64,000 nucleotides of DNA from Tetraselmis striata (Eukaryota; Chlorophyta; Chlorodendrophyceae; Chlorodendrales; Chlorodendraceae). A program made the position numbers and the translations under genes. Positions 44,752 through 56,140 of the stretch are shown piece by piece. Below the pieces are notes generated by a model. The model did no database searches. It saw nothing but the letters and a program-made list of their open reading frames with translations, and was not told the DNA's origin. The stretch is taken from the NCBI GenBank assembly GCA_006384855.1, contig VCJN01001712.1, positions 39,509 to 103,508 of the forward strand, written 5' to 3'. Each line of letters starts with the position of its first letter. Positions within the stretch are counted from its first letter, which is position 1.

Positions 44752-45200
44752 CCCTACACCTTCGCCTAGCGAAATCACACGCACGACCCCGTTGAACCCG
44801 GTTTGCCAGACCGCCGGCCTACGCGCGCGCGCCCGCGTGCTCTCTCACAGATCGCCGCCTGCTCTTTCGAGATTTACATATTGTTCGGGGGAGCGCCCGA
44901 CGACCACCCGCCTCTCAGCTACGATCCACAGGGCGCCGGCCGCACCTTTATTCTACACCTTCACCTAGCGAAGTCACACCCCAAGACGTGCAGACCCCGG
45001 AGAACACAGTGAGCTAGACCGCCGATCCATGCGCACGCCCCCGAATGCTCTCACACAGATCGCATGATTTTTCGCGATTATATATGATTCGTTGGAGCGC
45101 CGGACGACCACCCGACTCCCGGCTACGATCAACTGCGCGCCGTCAACGCCGCGCCGCCGAACCCGATGCCCCGTCAGAGCAACCTCCAGCTTCGCCAAAA
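44752..45200. repeat. Tandem repeat, about 200-bp unit
   Basis: ctacacctt(c/g)(a/g)cctagcga blocks occur at about 44752 and 44953. Each is followed at similar distances by gaccgcc.., tctcacagatcgc and ccgacgaccaccc-type words. A third, truncated unit ends near 45190. The Pro-rich frames across it are not supported as genes. Confidence 0.6.
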
Positions 45201-45868
45201 AAACTGGCTCACAGCGCCATCGGGGCGCGATCTCGCCCCTCGCGGCCAACTACCTTGCTATCTACCCCACTTTTTCGCGGCCCGGCGCCGGAACCGATGC
45301 CGGCACATGCGCCGCCTCTAGTGCGTAGCACCGGCCTGACGCGCGGGCTGCTCGCATGTGACCGGCGCCGCAGTACCTCCGCACGATGGCGCACCCTCAC
45401 CACCCGCGCCTAGAGACCGAGACCAAGACCGGGCAGCCGTTCGTCACTGACCCACACGGGCGGGGAGGTGGCCCGGTATATATATGCCATGCCCATTCGC
45501 CAATGCCCTTCGCGCCATGCCCGCCCCGTAGACATGAAAAACGGCGACGACCAGGCCGACCGGTACAGGTATATGTAGTTATCAGGTAAGCGCGGCGGTT
45601 AATTTGACTTGCGCGGAAATAGGACGAAATCTATAACGGATACATTTTCGATCTATCTAATAATGTATGCGAAACCGCACCGAAAGTCGGCGACGGACAG
45701 ACAGACTTATAGACTCACCTCGTAGTAATTAATGTGGCAGGATATATGTAAGTATATGTATATAACTAAAAATAGATAAATGTATAAATACGTATATATA
45801 TATCTACGTAATATAATTCTATCTTCATATCTGACTGTTTATATATATATATATATATACATATATAT
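45201..45868. other. Intergenic, AT-rich at the end
   Basis: No gene seen. The last 130 bp become AT-rich with an (AT)n run before the YR family B element. Confidence 0.45.
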
Positions 45869-46071
45869 ACCCAATGAGGCACGATTTGCCAGAGAAGAAA
45901 GCCAAAGGCTTGCACAGGTAGCGAAGTGCAGCGGCCGGACGGGGACGAGCTAGCAGCAGAACCGCAGCATAGCAGCTCGCTGCCGAGGCCTCGCCTTTGC
46001 GCAACCTGTGCGATGCCCACGTGACACTGGGGGGCGGCTCGGCATAGAAAGATGGCTGTGGGTGGGTGGGT

Positions 46072-46243
46072 GCGCGAGCCGGTTGAGGCGAGCGCAAAGC
46101 AGAGAGTGCCGGTGCCCGAGGGCGGATCCCTCAGGTCGTGGTGCTGGTGCGGGCCGGCAGGCCCCAGTCCGTGCGCCGACCGCGGGGATCGTGCGCAATA
46201 CAACATTGCTAAGTACTGTAAACCTCTAGATGACTACATCTGA
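46072..46243 (-). repeat. Split direct repeat B2
   Basis: Matches B1 at 47535-47715, from gcgcgagccggttgag through to tgactacatctgac. Confidence 0.8.
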
Positions 46244-46250
46244 CCATTTA

Positions 46251-46420
46251 CCCAAGGAGGCACGATTTGCCAGAGAAGAAAGCCAAAGGCTTGCACATGT
46301 AGCGAAGTGTAGCGGCCGGACGGGGACGAGCTAGCAGCAGAACCGCAGCATAGCAGCTCGCTGCCGAGGCCGCTCCTTTGCGCAACCTGTGCGATGCCCA
46401 CGTGACACTGGGGGGCGGCT
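46251..46420 (-). repeat. Split direct repeat A1
   Basis: Matches A2 at 45869-46039 nearly base for base, from aggcacgatttgccagag to cactggggggcggct. It encodes the SHRLRKGAASAAS box of a tyrosine recombinase on the minus strand. Confidence 0.85.
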
Positions 46421-47503
46421 GGGCGCCCGCTGCCAGGCAGGCGTCCCGCAGCCAGTCAGTGGGAGTGGGTGAAAAGGACCAAGCGGCGGAAGGCTCCAGC
46501 GGGGAGACGCTCCAAAACTTGGTCGGCAGGCCGGCGCCGGAGAGAGGGCGGCAAGAAGGTGGGGCTCGGCCGCCATCGACACCGTGCAGGGCGCTCCAGA
46601 GCCCGGGCGCGGGCGCCGTGCGTGGGACGGGCGGCCCAGGTATTGTACACTGTAATGCAGTGACGGCCGTACCGCCAGGGATTGGCCGCATGCCTTAGCA
46701 TAACAGCGAAGATACAAGTACTTGTCGTACGCTGTCAGACCCCGCTGCTCCGCGAGGCCGCGGGCGGCGGCGAAGTCGACGTACTCGAGCTCGGTGTCGA
46801 GTGCGTCCAGCTCAGCAGGAAGGGGCTCTTGCGCTCCTTGCTCACCACCCTCGGGCGCAGGCGCGCCCGTGGGAATGGCTGGCTGGGTGCCTTTGGGAGG
46901 AGGCGGTTGCACGGGAGGGGCCAGTCGAGCGAGTAAGGCGGCCGTAGCCGCCTCGAACTTCTCGGCCAGCCGCTTCTCCAGGGCTTCCGCTTGGGCCGTC
47001 AGGCGTTTTTCCCATTCGGTGTCGTCGTCGGTCAGAATCCACAAGCGAGGCTCGTCGCCGTCGCGTGGGGGTGGCTCCAGACCGGAAGAGGGGACTTGAC
47101 CGAAGTAGGCGAAGTCGACGTACTCGAGCTCGGTGTCGAGCTCAGCGGGAAGGGGCTCTTGCGCTCCTTGCTCACCACCCTCGGGCGCAGGCGCGCCCGC
47201 GGGAATGGCTGGTTGGGTGCCTTTGGGAGGAGGCGATTGCACGGGAGGGGCCAGTCGAGCGAGTAAGGCGGCCGTAGCCGCCTCGAACTGCTCGACCAGT
47301 CGCTTCTCCAGGGCTTCCGCTTGGGCCGTCAGGCGTTTCTCCAATTCCGCGATGGATGCCGCTGTGGCGCCGCCCGGGGCGTCGTCGACTAGGGCGTCTT
47401 CCGGTACAGGGCGAGGGAGCATCCTGCTGTCGCGGGGTGGGGAAGGTGTAGCGTCTCGGGAGGCTGAGGCTCGGGTCCGAGTCGGCATAGAGTAAGCTGA
47501 CAC
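46251..47503 (-). pseudogene. Gag-like protein fused to tyrosine recombinase C-terminus, YR family B
   Basis: From 47503 (MSAYSMPTRTRASASRD) the frame encodes a coiled-coil module (ELEKRLTAQAEALEKRL, then AATAALLARLAPPVQ) and a Pro/Glu-rich linker ending in LEYVDFA. The whole module is then repeated (about 47345-47106 and 47018-46765). After AYDKYLYLRCYAK the frame is lost. A shifted frame reads KFWSVSPLEPSAAW, TDWLRDACLAAGAQPPPS and SHRLRKGAASAAS, parallel to the FWAV...SDW...SHSLRKGAASAA series of family A copy 1. The Tyr segment after the Arg box is frameshifted. Gag and the end of YR are adjacent with nothing between, showing the deletion. Confidence 0.65.
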
Positions 47504-47534
47504 TCTGCTCGACTGCTAGAGTCGAGACCTGCTT

Positions 47535-47715
47535 GCGCGAGCCGGTTGAGCGAGCGCAAGCAGAGGAGTGGCCGGTGCCCGAGGGCGGATTCCCTCAGGT
47601 CGTGGTGCTGGTGCAGGCCGGCCAGGCCCCAGTACCGTGCGCCGACCGCGGGGATCGTGCGCAATACAACATTGCTTAAGTACTGTGTAAACCATCTAGA
47701 TTGACTACATCTGAC
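47535..47715 (-). repeat. Split direct repeat B1
   Basis: Outer 5' repeat of the family B element; partner of B2. It differs from B2 by several single-base insertions. Confidence 0.8.
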
Positions 47716-47913
47716 ATTATATATAAATTAAATGTATGTATGTATGTATATGTATACGTATAGTATATGTATATGTATGATAAGGTATATGTATATTGTA
47801 ATCGTTTTTTTTTGTTTTTATATATATGATATATGGATATTATATGCATATGTCTATGTATAGTATATGTATATGTATATGTAGTAGTAGTATGTAGTAT
47901 GTATATGAAATGG

Positions 47914-47944
<31 letters not shown>

Positions 47945-47969
47945 ATCGTATATGATCGTATATGTATAG

Positions 47970-48011
<42 letters not shown>

Positions 48012-48209
48012 GTATATGGTATAGTATATGTATATGTATAGTATATGTTATGTATATGTATATGTTTGTGTTAGTGTATGTGATATGTACATTTATTGTG
48101 TATGTATATGTATAAGTTAAGTATAAGTATAAGTTATAGTAAAGTCTAAGTAGATGTATATGTTATGTATATGTATAGTATATGTAAGATGTATATGTCT
48201 ATATATGAA

Positions 48210-48245
<36 letters not shown>

Positions 48246-48460
48246 TATGGGTATATGTATGTGTATAGTCTATGTATATGTATATGTTATATTGTATATG
48301 TAATGTATATGTAATTTATATGTGTATGTGGTAGTGTATGTGTATGTGTATTGTAATGTATAGTATATTGTATATGTATATTTATATGTATATGTATGTA
48401 TATGTATATGTTATATGTTATATGTATATGTTATATGTATATGTATATATATATGTAATG

Positions 48461-48495
<35 letters not shown>

Positions 48496-48541
48496 CTATG
48501 TATATGTATATGTCTATGTCTATGTCTATGTATATGTATAC

Positions 48542-48585
<44 letters not shown>

Positions 48586-48586
48586 G

Positions 48587-48628
<42 letters not shown>

Positions 48629-48629
48629 C

Positions 48630-48692
<63 letters not shown>
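47716..48692. repeat. (TATATG)n-type microsatellite
   Basis: Nearly 1 kb of degenerate TATATG/TATGTA hexamers, purest at 48470-48690. Tyr/Val, Met/Tyr and Ile/His frames across it are artefacts. Confidence 0.95.
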
Positions 48693-48694
<2 letters not shown>

Positions 48695-49317
48695 GTGTAT
48701 GTGCCAAAGAGGGCCAGCTAGCACACTCGGCCGCCAGACCTTGAACCTCTACTGTAAACCCCACAGACGCGTTGCCGCGTCTATATTATGAGACCCTGCC
48801 ATACCGCAGGTGGGGTAGCTGCTGGCCAGTTCAGACTCATGCACCTTCTCCCAGAATGATCAGATCTTATGTATCTTCTAATCGCCAGGGCGCCACCGCT
48901 ACCTCGCCACCCAGTCACTGACGCATAGATATCATATACCACAAACACACACATCCCAAAACCTTGAAATATAGTAAACTGCGCCTCGGCACCGGTGGCT
49001 GAATCAAGGCTCCTGTCTAAGGTCTCTGTATGCCTGTGTGCAGGCGTAGCCTTCAGCGAGCCACTGGCATACAGAGTACCCGCCACCTTCACCAACACAC
49101 AGAGAGACAGACACAGACACAAATATTTGGGCTATGTTACCACATAGCGGCGGCTGTACAGCATGCAGAAAGATACTCAAGTTCTATTAGGGCTGAGAGC
49201 TCGACCCTGCTCCCCACCCCCACCCGCTGCCGCCCCTCAACCTGCTGCTGCGTGACGCCTCCCGCTGCCCCCACCCCCCAAGGGCGCACGGAGGGGAAGC
49301 AGACCCGCGCCACTCAC

Positions 49318-50610
49318 CCCCTGAAGACCTCCCGAAGCGTGCCGGGCGACCCAATGCCGGCGCACATGAGCAGCAGCTTGACGTAGCCGTTAACCTTACC
49401 CTCCAGCGACTCCAGCTCGCCGCCCTGGTGCGCGCAGTCCCATGCGCAGTGCCGATGAGTGATGATGGGTGGGAGGCGCTCACGCAGGCCTCCTATCTAA
49501 AAAGGGAAATCTTGAGGGGCGCTTCATGGAGACAAAGGGGGGCAGTGCTGGCAGCAGTGTGGAGTGCCTTGCAGCGAGGGGGAGGGGGCAGGCACATGGG
49601 TGGCGCGGGTGGCGTGCAGGCGCCGCGGGGCACCTTGCGGCCGAGGCCAGGCGGAAAGCCGAGCGCCATGGCCGCCTTCCCGGTGGTGTCCGCGTACAGG
49701 TTTCCCATTGGGAATCCAGTGCTGGTGCAGAACTTGCGCGCCGCGGCCAGGGAGCCGATGCCGATGGCGACCAGCTCCACGCCTGGGGTCGAGGAGCGGC
49801 GACAGGGGTGGGTCTTACCCAGGAGAGTGCGATGGGAGGGCTAGGGCCGAGCTTAATGTGGGGAGAAGGACTCGAGGAATGGTGGTGATGGGTAAGGAGG
49901 AGGAGTGTGTGTGTGTGGGGGGGGGGGATTTACCAGCTTCGCGCAGCTCTGGCAGGCGGTCTACCAGCTTCTGGGCTAGCTCCCAGGAGTCGAAGTCCCC
50001 GAACTGGGTGAGAAAGGGCACGAGGATGCGCTGCGCGTCGCTCTCCCGCAGCACGCTGCCGGCGTCCACCACCGTGCCGCTCGCCACGTGCGTTATCTGG
50101 GGCGCGCCGGCAACCAGCCCGCCAAAGTGAGTTGATACGTCACGTCTGACGAAGGTGTGGCGGGCTCTCGCAGCAACCCTGCGGTTGTCTGCTCGCTAAA
50201 CAAGCCGGCTGTCGGCACCCACATCTATGATTGAGATTCGTACGGCATGGTGCACGAGTGCACCCCGCATCGACAGGGTACCGTAGCAAGAGGGCCACCC
50301 CTCGACTCTCACCTGCACCTCGTCCAGGATGGCCAGCTCGCGGCAAGCAGCAGCCGTCGGCGCCTCCGCGTCCGCCACCGCCACCCCCGTCTCCACCGCC
50401 GCCTGCGCGGCCTCCCCCTCCGGCTTGTCGCCACCCACCGGCCGTCTCGTCTGTCGATACTGCCCTCACGGGCCCCGGGGCGCCCCGCCTGGCGGTTCGC
50501 GGCGGCGGGCGGGCGGCGATGGCGAGAGCCGGGCGGCGCGCGGCGCCGACCAGCCGGGGGGGCACGCCCCTAGGGGCCGCCGACAGCGGCCGGCAGCGCA
50601 GCAGCGTCAT
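49318..50610 (-). CDS. PRXL2-like (AhpC/TSA thioredoxin-fold) protein, probably plastid-targeted
   Basis: Exons: 50610-50313, 50096-49934, 49783-49634 and 49424-49318, with further 3' exons unresolved. The N-terminus (MTLLRCRPLSAAPRGVPPR and more Arg/Ala/Pro) is transit-peptide-like. The mature part reads ELAILDEVQ|ITHVASGTVVDAGSVLRESD, WELAQKLVDRLPELREAG, VELVAIGIGSLAAARKF, GFPMGNLYADTTGKAAMALG, and VNGYVKLLLMCAGIGSPGTL, matching the AhpC/TSA antioxidant (PRXL2/FAM213) family of plants and algae. In that family a Cys-x-x-Cys usually follows the first strand, but none is visible in the exons read, so activity is uncertain. A one-base frameshift lies in exon 1 near 50440 (DETA to GGDKPEG). It is divergent from the glycosyltransferase gene. 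Confidence 0.7.
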
Positions 50611-51319
50611 CGCAGTGCGTGTTGTACACCTGAAGTTCGGCAGTACTGAGGCTAATGGGTCGATGGTCGCGCGTAGGGAGATTGCAGTACGGAGATTCTG
50701 CTGTGGGACGTCCAGCACAGTGCTGCGAGAGACGGGGCTTCGGCGTTCTAGGCCGGGTGCTGCGCATGCATGCTCGGTAGGGGTTGATCGTCGGGCTTGA
50801 AAGATGAGAGGCGCGCGCAGCCACAGCATACTGGTACCGCCTGCATACTCGGTACTTTGTGGCGACGTGGCGCCTTCACCGCGCGGTCCCATCAGTACGT
50901 TTTGCCAAATCAGCATATCCGCCGCGAGGAATATGATCGCGCGCGGAAGAACGAAAATTCGTTGTAAAACGAACATTCCGCCTATCCGCCCTGCCTGATT
51001 CGTCTTCGTAAGGATTGCAGGAAAATATCCCTAAAACATGGTGGCATTGGCGCAGCAGGTCGGAGATGTGAACGAAAACGTACCCAGAGTACAGGCGTTG
51101 CGACTGCTTAACTACCGATGGACTCGAGTTTCGAGGGGTAGGCCGGTACCGAGTCACCGATCACCCGACCGATACTGCCTCGACAGCCAAGCCAGAAAGG
51201 ATAGGGTGCCGAACAGTCGCTTGTGGGCGAAGGCGGGTGTTCGAGACCTCGCAGCGAAACTGCGACGCGCTGCCGTCGTCAGATCTCGAGGCCGGGGGCA
51301 TGGCCGCCTGCGCTGTGGG

Positions 51320-52706
51320 GCGTCTTCGCACGATTGCCTGTGCCGGGACAGGTGAAGAGCAGGTTGGCCAAGAGCATAGGCGCGAGGAGGCCGCGGCGCT
51401 GTACAAGGCCCTCGCGGAGCACTGCTTCACGGAGACGAAAAGGCGTGCTTTACCTGCAATGCCCAGACATTGAAAGGAGGTTCGGGGTTACTGGCGGGGC
51501 GGGGAGTGCACTAGCCAAGGGAGGAAATTATTGCGAGGAAGACTATGCGGGGGCAGGCGTTGCCCAGCACACGGCTGATTGAATGCAAACGGGAATTTGC
51601 CAGATGCGCAGGGGTGGAGGTCACTTTGTTCAACTCGGATCCCTCCGAGAAGGCGGCATGCGAGGCCTGGCTGGCGGGTTTGTACCTGGTGGGCGCTTCC
51701 CCTCGCAGCCCGCCCGCATCCCTGTAGAGGAGGTATGGCAGCCTTTGACCGAATCACAAGGGCGGATGGGTACTGATACCCCCCGAACTTCAGGACATCC
51801 CCGTCCACACGCAGGTGCCTGATCCTGACCTTGGGGAGCGTATGGCTGGCGCTTTCCAGCATATGTTTGACGAGGGAGCGGCCAAGGTTCGCGCTCATTA
51901 TTCTGCATTTCGGCCGGACTGTGATTTCCAGGAAAACTGAGGCGAGGTCCGGTCAAGCACATAATGGTCGGAGATAGGGGAGGGGAAAGATCAGGCGACA
52001 AGCAGCGCAGCTCCCTCTATATCTTGACCTCTGTTGCTTGCCCAACGACAGGCAGTCATCATCGGCACCGACATCCCCGATGTCTCCGCAGATATCGTAA
52101 CAGCCGCGTTTGCCGCTCTTGACAGCCATCAGGTGTGCCCTCCCCTATGCAATCCCTCGCTCTATTCAAATTCTCTGCCGATGCTGATAGAGGAGGGATC
52201 TTGTTGGTGCAGATGGTGCTGGGGCCTGCCTGTTGATGGCGGCTACTATCTCATTGGGCTCACCCAGCCGCCAGGCAACATGCTGAAGGTGAGTCCAATG
52301 CCCCCCCCCTCCCCCACCACCACCAAAACAAAACCATGGCGCCCTAGCTGACCCGTCTTAATAAATTGACCGTGGCGCCTGCAGAGCATAACGTGGAGCA
52401 CCGACACAGTCTACGCAGATACGGCCTCCAGCGCGAAGAAAGCAGGTCTATCTGTGGCACCCGCGACGACACTGCCAAAGCTACAGGACGTGGACTACCT
52501 CCAGGTGCGGTGAACCGCACCAGCCCCATCCTGCATATGCCCAGTGAATTCCATCTATGTCCGCCTGACGTACTGCGCCCATGCAGGACCTGGCCAATTG
52601 GGCGCAGGGGGGATGCCCCACCGACTTCACTACGCCGCCCGACCACCCCCTGCTGCCCGTGGCCCAGGCAGCGGTCGCCAGGGCTGCAGCGGGGCTGCCT
52701 CAGTGA
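51320..52706 (+). CDS. DUF2064 glycosyltransferase-A-fold protein (TIGR04282-like)
   Basis: Seven exons: about 51329-51440 (VFARLPVPGQVKSRLAKSIG, EEAAALYKALAEHCF), about 51610-51690 (VEVTLFNSDPSEKAACEAWL), 51794-51886 (DLGERMAGAFQHMFDEGA), 52052-52132 (VIIGTDIPDVSADIVTAAF), 52213-52288 (MVLGPA, then DGGYYLIGL), 52385-52504 (WSTDTVYADTASSAKKAGL, LQDVDYLQ) and 52587-52706 (DLANWAQGG, stop). The order matches the DUF2064 family throughout, including the GTD-x-P metal-site strand and the P-x-DGGYYL loop. Related bacterial proteins are nucleotide-sugar transferase-like; activity here is unknown. Two one-base frameshifts, near 51383 and 52232, interrupt strongly conserved motifs. The start codon is not identified. 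Confidence 0.72.
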
Positions 52707-52921
52707 GGATTTCTCGAGGCTGGTGGCCCATGTTCCCAAGAACGTTCAATTGTAAGACTGCGGATGTGTCTTCGATGCGCGCATGCATGCTTTATGTGGC
52801 AGCTGCTTTAGGGAGGGTAACTTTACATAGAGCGCTAGGCGGTTGTGGGACATCACTACATCCCCATTGGGTGCGCCACTGGACCATTTTGGCTGTGATT
52901 TCATTAGTCTTCTCTGCGAGC

Positions 52922-54078
52922 TCACTGGGCTTTCTTCAGGTAGGCCAGCATGGTGCCGGCGTCGCTGACTTCAAAGGGGTCGGGCCCGGAGTTCTGCACA
53001 AAGGGCGCCTCCACAAACAGCTGCTCCACCGTCATGTCGGCAATCACGGCAGAGTAGCGCCAAGAGCGCTCCCCAAAGCCGCGCTCGGTGTCCCACAGGC
53101 AGCTCATTCCCATGCCGCGTGTGAAGGCCGCGGCGCCGTCCGGCAGCAGCTTCACATTCTGGAAATTTCCTGTCGAGTTGTCCTCCGGCAGGCCCTGCGC
53201 GGTAGGTGCGGGCAAGTTGGTGCAAGGGTATTGTGGCTGAGCTCTGGAGTCGCGCTTGAGTGGGAGATATGGAGACTGTGTGATGGGGAAGAGAGGGGGG
53301 GGGGGGGGGGGTACCTGGTGCAGGCCCCACTGGCGCATCACAAAGGCGTCGTTTACAGCGAGGCAGTAGACCTCATCCACACCCAGAGCCTTGATCTCCT
53401 GGTACGCGGCCTCGTAGCCAGGCAGGTGCGTGGAGGAGCACGTGGGGGTGAAGGCGCCGGGCAGGGCAAACACCACTGCGCGCTTGCCCTGCGAGCGAGG
53501 CGGGGCGGGGTCCCTACTCAGCTCCGCCGCGCCCAGCAAGAACAAGCGCAAGGGGGAGAGGGGGTATGACGAACAGCTGCGCACAGCAAATGGACGACAA
53601 CCCACCTTGAACAGGTCAGTGGATGATACATCTTTCCAGTCGAACGGGTTCTCGTCGGTGGAGCCAGGTACGCGCACCCGGGTTTTGAAGATAAACGTCC
53701 GGCACCTAAGCAGGCCGAAACGGGGGGGGGGGGGGGGCGGGGGCCGGGGGGGGGGGGGGGGGGGGGGGGGTTGATTAGCATATCCAACCTCGCGATGTAG
53801 ATTTCCAAATACGCCTCTTCGCGAGTTCGCGTACACGCCCCAGGAGTCGAACATCGGCCAAAGCGTATCTCTTCACGGACACACGGTCGCCATCGTCTTC
53901 CATTCGCGTGCTGCAAATGTCTGCCCGTGGAGCATGCACCTCTGTAGTTATGGGTGGGCAGCGGTCGGCCGGCACACACCTTCTCGCCAACAGCAATTGG
54001 GGCCGCGCGGGTGGCCATCCCGCGCACCGCGCCGGCGGCGGCGCTGGACAGCGAACGGAACAGGCCGAGCGCGCTCAT
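52922..54078 (-). CDS. Type II (Prx5-like) peroxiredoxin
   Basis: Exons 54078-53980, 53705-53606, 53488-53315 and 53194-52922, with clear GT-AG sites. ATG at 54078 opens a short targeting-like leader (MSALGLFRSLSSAAAGAVRG). Exon 2 gives FKTRVRVPGSTDENPFDW. Exon 3 has the peroxidatic-Cys motif PGAFTPTCSSTHLPGYE and VYCLAVNDAFVMRQWG. Exon 4 has NVKLLPDG, GFGERSWRYSAVIAD and the family ending DPFEVSDAGTMLAYLKKAQ. It reduces peroxides using thioredoxin or glutaredoxin; mitochondrial or plastid location is likely. Exon 2 is 100 nt, where 99 would keep phase, and its frame shifts after VPDV, implying one inserted base near 53695. Its first intron holds two long poly-G tracts. It is convergent with the glycosyltransferase gene. 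Confidence 0.85.
53722..53770. repeat. Interrupted G-tract pair in peroxiredoxin intron
   Basis: G16, a short GC-interrupted stretch, then G25, about 50 bp in all, within the first intron and 15-65 bp from the exon 2 acceptor. Confidence 0.9.
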
Positions 54079-54099
54079 TCTCAAAATCGTGGGGTAGAG

Positions 54100-56100
54100 G
54101 GACTTCGTACTTGTATAGCAGTTCACAGGCAGATTTATGGAGGCGACGCTCAGATTGATGGTGACAGGTGCACTGGCGACTGCAATCAGGCGAGGTGATG
54201 GGTATATCGACGAGGCGACGTGCTGCGCTTAATGCTGCTGAGGAAGGAAGACGACGATGATGGAATGAAAGGCTGTTCACTTACAGCGACCACATAGCGA
54301 CATCACGTGCATATATAATGTTCTGACGATGGATACTGGTACGCTGCGCGGCGTACCGTACAATATGCTGGGTTTTACGCTTTTGTGGAAAGAGATACAG
54401 CTGTACGGATACGCGCACGGGACGCCGCGCGCGCCTCGCAGCGCAGGAAATATTAACTCTGGCGAACCTCGAAGCCATGGCATGGTACCCACAGACGCCC
54501 ACAGACACACAAAGCTGCAGCAGACGAGTAACTGATGATACAAGACTGTGCAATATGTATTAATTATTATATAGTAAATAATATACGGGTACCTAGGTAC
54601 TATGCTGGTCCGAAAAGCTGTACTATATGTTCGTCCGAAAAGCTATCATACACTTATCCAATCAGTTGTTGATATCTCATTCGTTGCTACCATGATATTA
54701 CGAGCAACAAGGTATCATTCTACTCTTTTCAGTATGCTGGCTAATTTCTGGAAAGTCGAATTCCCATCTGTGCTGCTCGGCTCGCAATGTGAAGGAAAAA
54801 ATCGACGAGCCTGATCCCCGCTGCCCGCTCCCCTAGCTACTTTATATCTTGGCCATCTTATATATCGGCCTGTATATATTCTACTGCTACTATATTTCAT
54901 CTATATGTATTTCTTTATTTATATACATATAAATATTTCATCAGCAACACTCCAATGACGTCAATATATTGCTACATCCAAATTATGTTTCCACGCAACA
55001 CTACAAGCATTCGTTGCAATACTGCATGTAGAAAAGGGTTGCATATATGTCCACTACACTATCCGATGGGTAATTTTAGAAAATCGTTTCCTGTATTGCT
55101 CCTTCCACTGTTTTCGGAAACTTAGTGCAGCTTCGTCGCGCACTGTCCATTACTTCTTTCAATTGAGCTGGTCAGCAGCAAGCCTCCTAGAGCAGCCTCG
55201 ATTGTTAATCTATTGGGATCAATGCATGATTGGCTCGACTGTTGGGGCTGGGGTCATGCTGGAATGCATCCTACATTTGCACCAAGTAGTATATCAAATG
55301 CTGCCAGGTGGTAGGTAGAGGTAGTACCTGGTCAGCCTTGAGTACATTGCGAGAAGTAGTTTCATGTGTGAGACTTCCTTCTCATGTTGTGCTGCTTTCA
55401 TTGCTGTTCATTTACCTATTGACATACTGGCTGGCTGGCAATACATAGCATGCATGACTATGCATTGCCACACCTGCTAATCTTTCCGCGACAGAAGCCA
55501 CATGCCGGGCTAAAATCGGGTCAAGCAAGATCACGCCTGGATAACCTGCCTGGATGGTCCAGTGAACTGCATCATGTATGTGCTGGCCTGTACAAAACGC
55601 CACGACAGCAGAAATATTGTTTGTGGAACGAAATGGCTTATCCAACGGGTGGGCAGAGGGGGGGGCTGTCTTAAGTAGCTTCACCTTCAACTTCAAGCTG
55701 TCGAAGCAGTTTGGGAATTCCATTTGAACACCATGAAGAAATATCAAGTGCCTTACCAACCGCTAAATGCATGCACTGGCAAGATTATGGATAGCATTGT
55801 AACACAAACAGTATTGCCCACCATGGAACTCCTCAAAGGCACATGATATTCAGAGACAAGAGTGGTGTTTTCCAGCCCTTACTCCGAATCACGTCTATCT
55901 GGTATGTCCTAAAATGCTTCTCGTTGATATTGCTTACATCGCAGCTTTTCAGGCAATGCTAGTGAATATCAATGTGTCTGTACTTGCGTGTGACGGAATG
56001 TAGCGCCGTGGCAGCACACAGACTTGGCTCTGCGAGCTGGCAACAGTCTACACACATTCCGCGATTTTAATCGCCACGCCGCCGGCGAGCTTTTGGGACC
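54100..56100. other. Gene-poor stretch
   Basis: Mostly AT-richer, non-coding sequence. A minus-strand frame at 55759-55412 (KLKVKLLKTAPP, HDAVHWTIQAGYPGVILLDP) is a possible exon but has no family match or splice partner. Confidence 0.4.
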
Positions 56101-56140
56101 CTCGAAACGGTTCGTTTTATCGCGCTAGACGTGTTCTTCC

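Larger units (their letters stand above)
45869..47715 (-). mobile_element. YR element family B with split direct repeats
   Basis: In minus orientation the order is B1 (47715-47535), ORF, A1 (46420-46251), B2 (46243-46072), A2 (46039-45869). A1/A2 are about 170 bp and nearly identical; B1/B2 are about 175 bp with a few indels. This is the split-direct-repeat layout of PAT/Ngaro-type YR retrotransposons. The A repeats encode the end of the recombinase, so it is partly duplicated. No RT region is present: the copy is a short, internally deleted derivative. Confidence 0.75.

Noticed and set aside
44467..45589. Chain of Pro/Arg-rich plus-strand frames
   Set aside because: They cover a tandem repeat and change frame freely; composition follows GC content, with no domain.
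48338..48764. Long Tyr/Val, Met/Tyr, Cys/Ile and Ile/His open frames on both strands
   Set aside because: They are translations of the (TATATG)n microsatellite; no stop codon can occur in the pure hexamer.
55412..55759. 115-codon minus-strand frame
   Set aside because: Some protein-like segments, but no start context, splice partner or family; kept only as a note in the gene-poor stretch.
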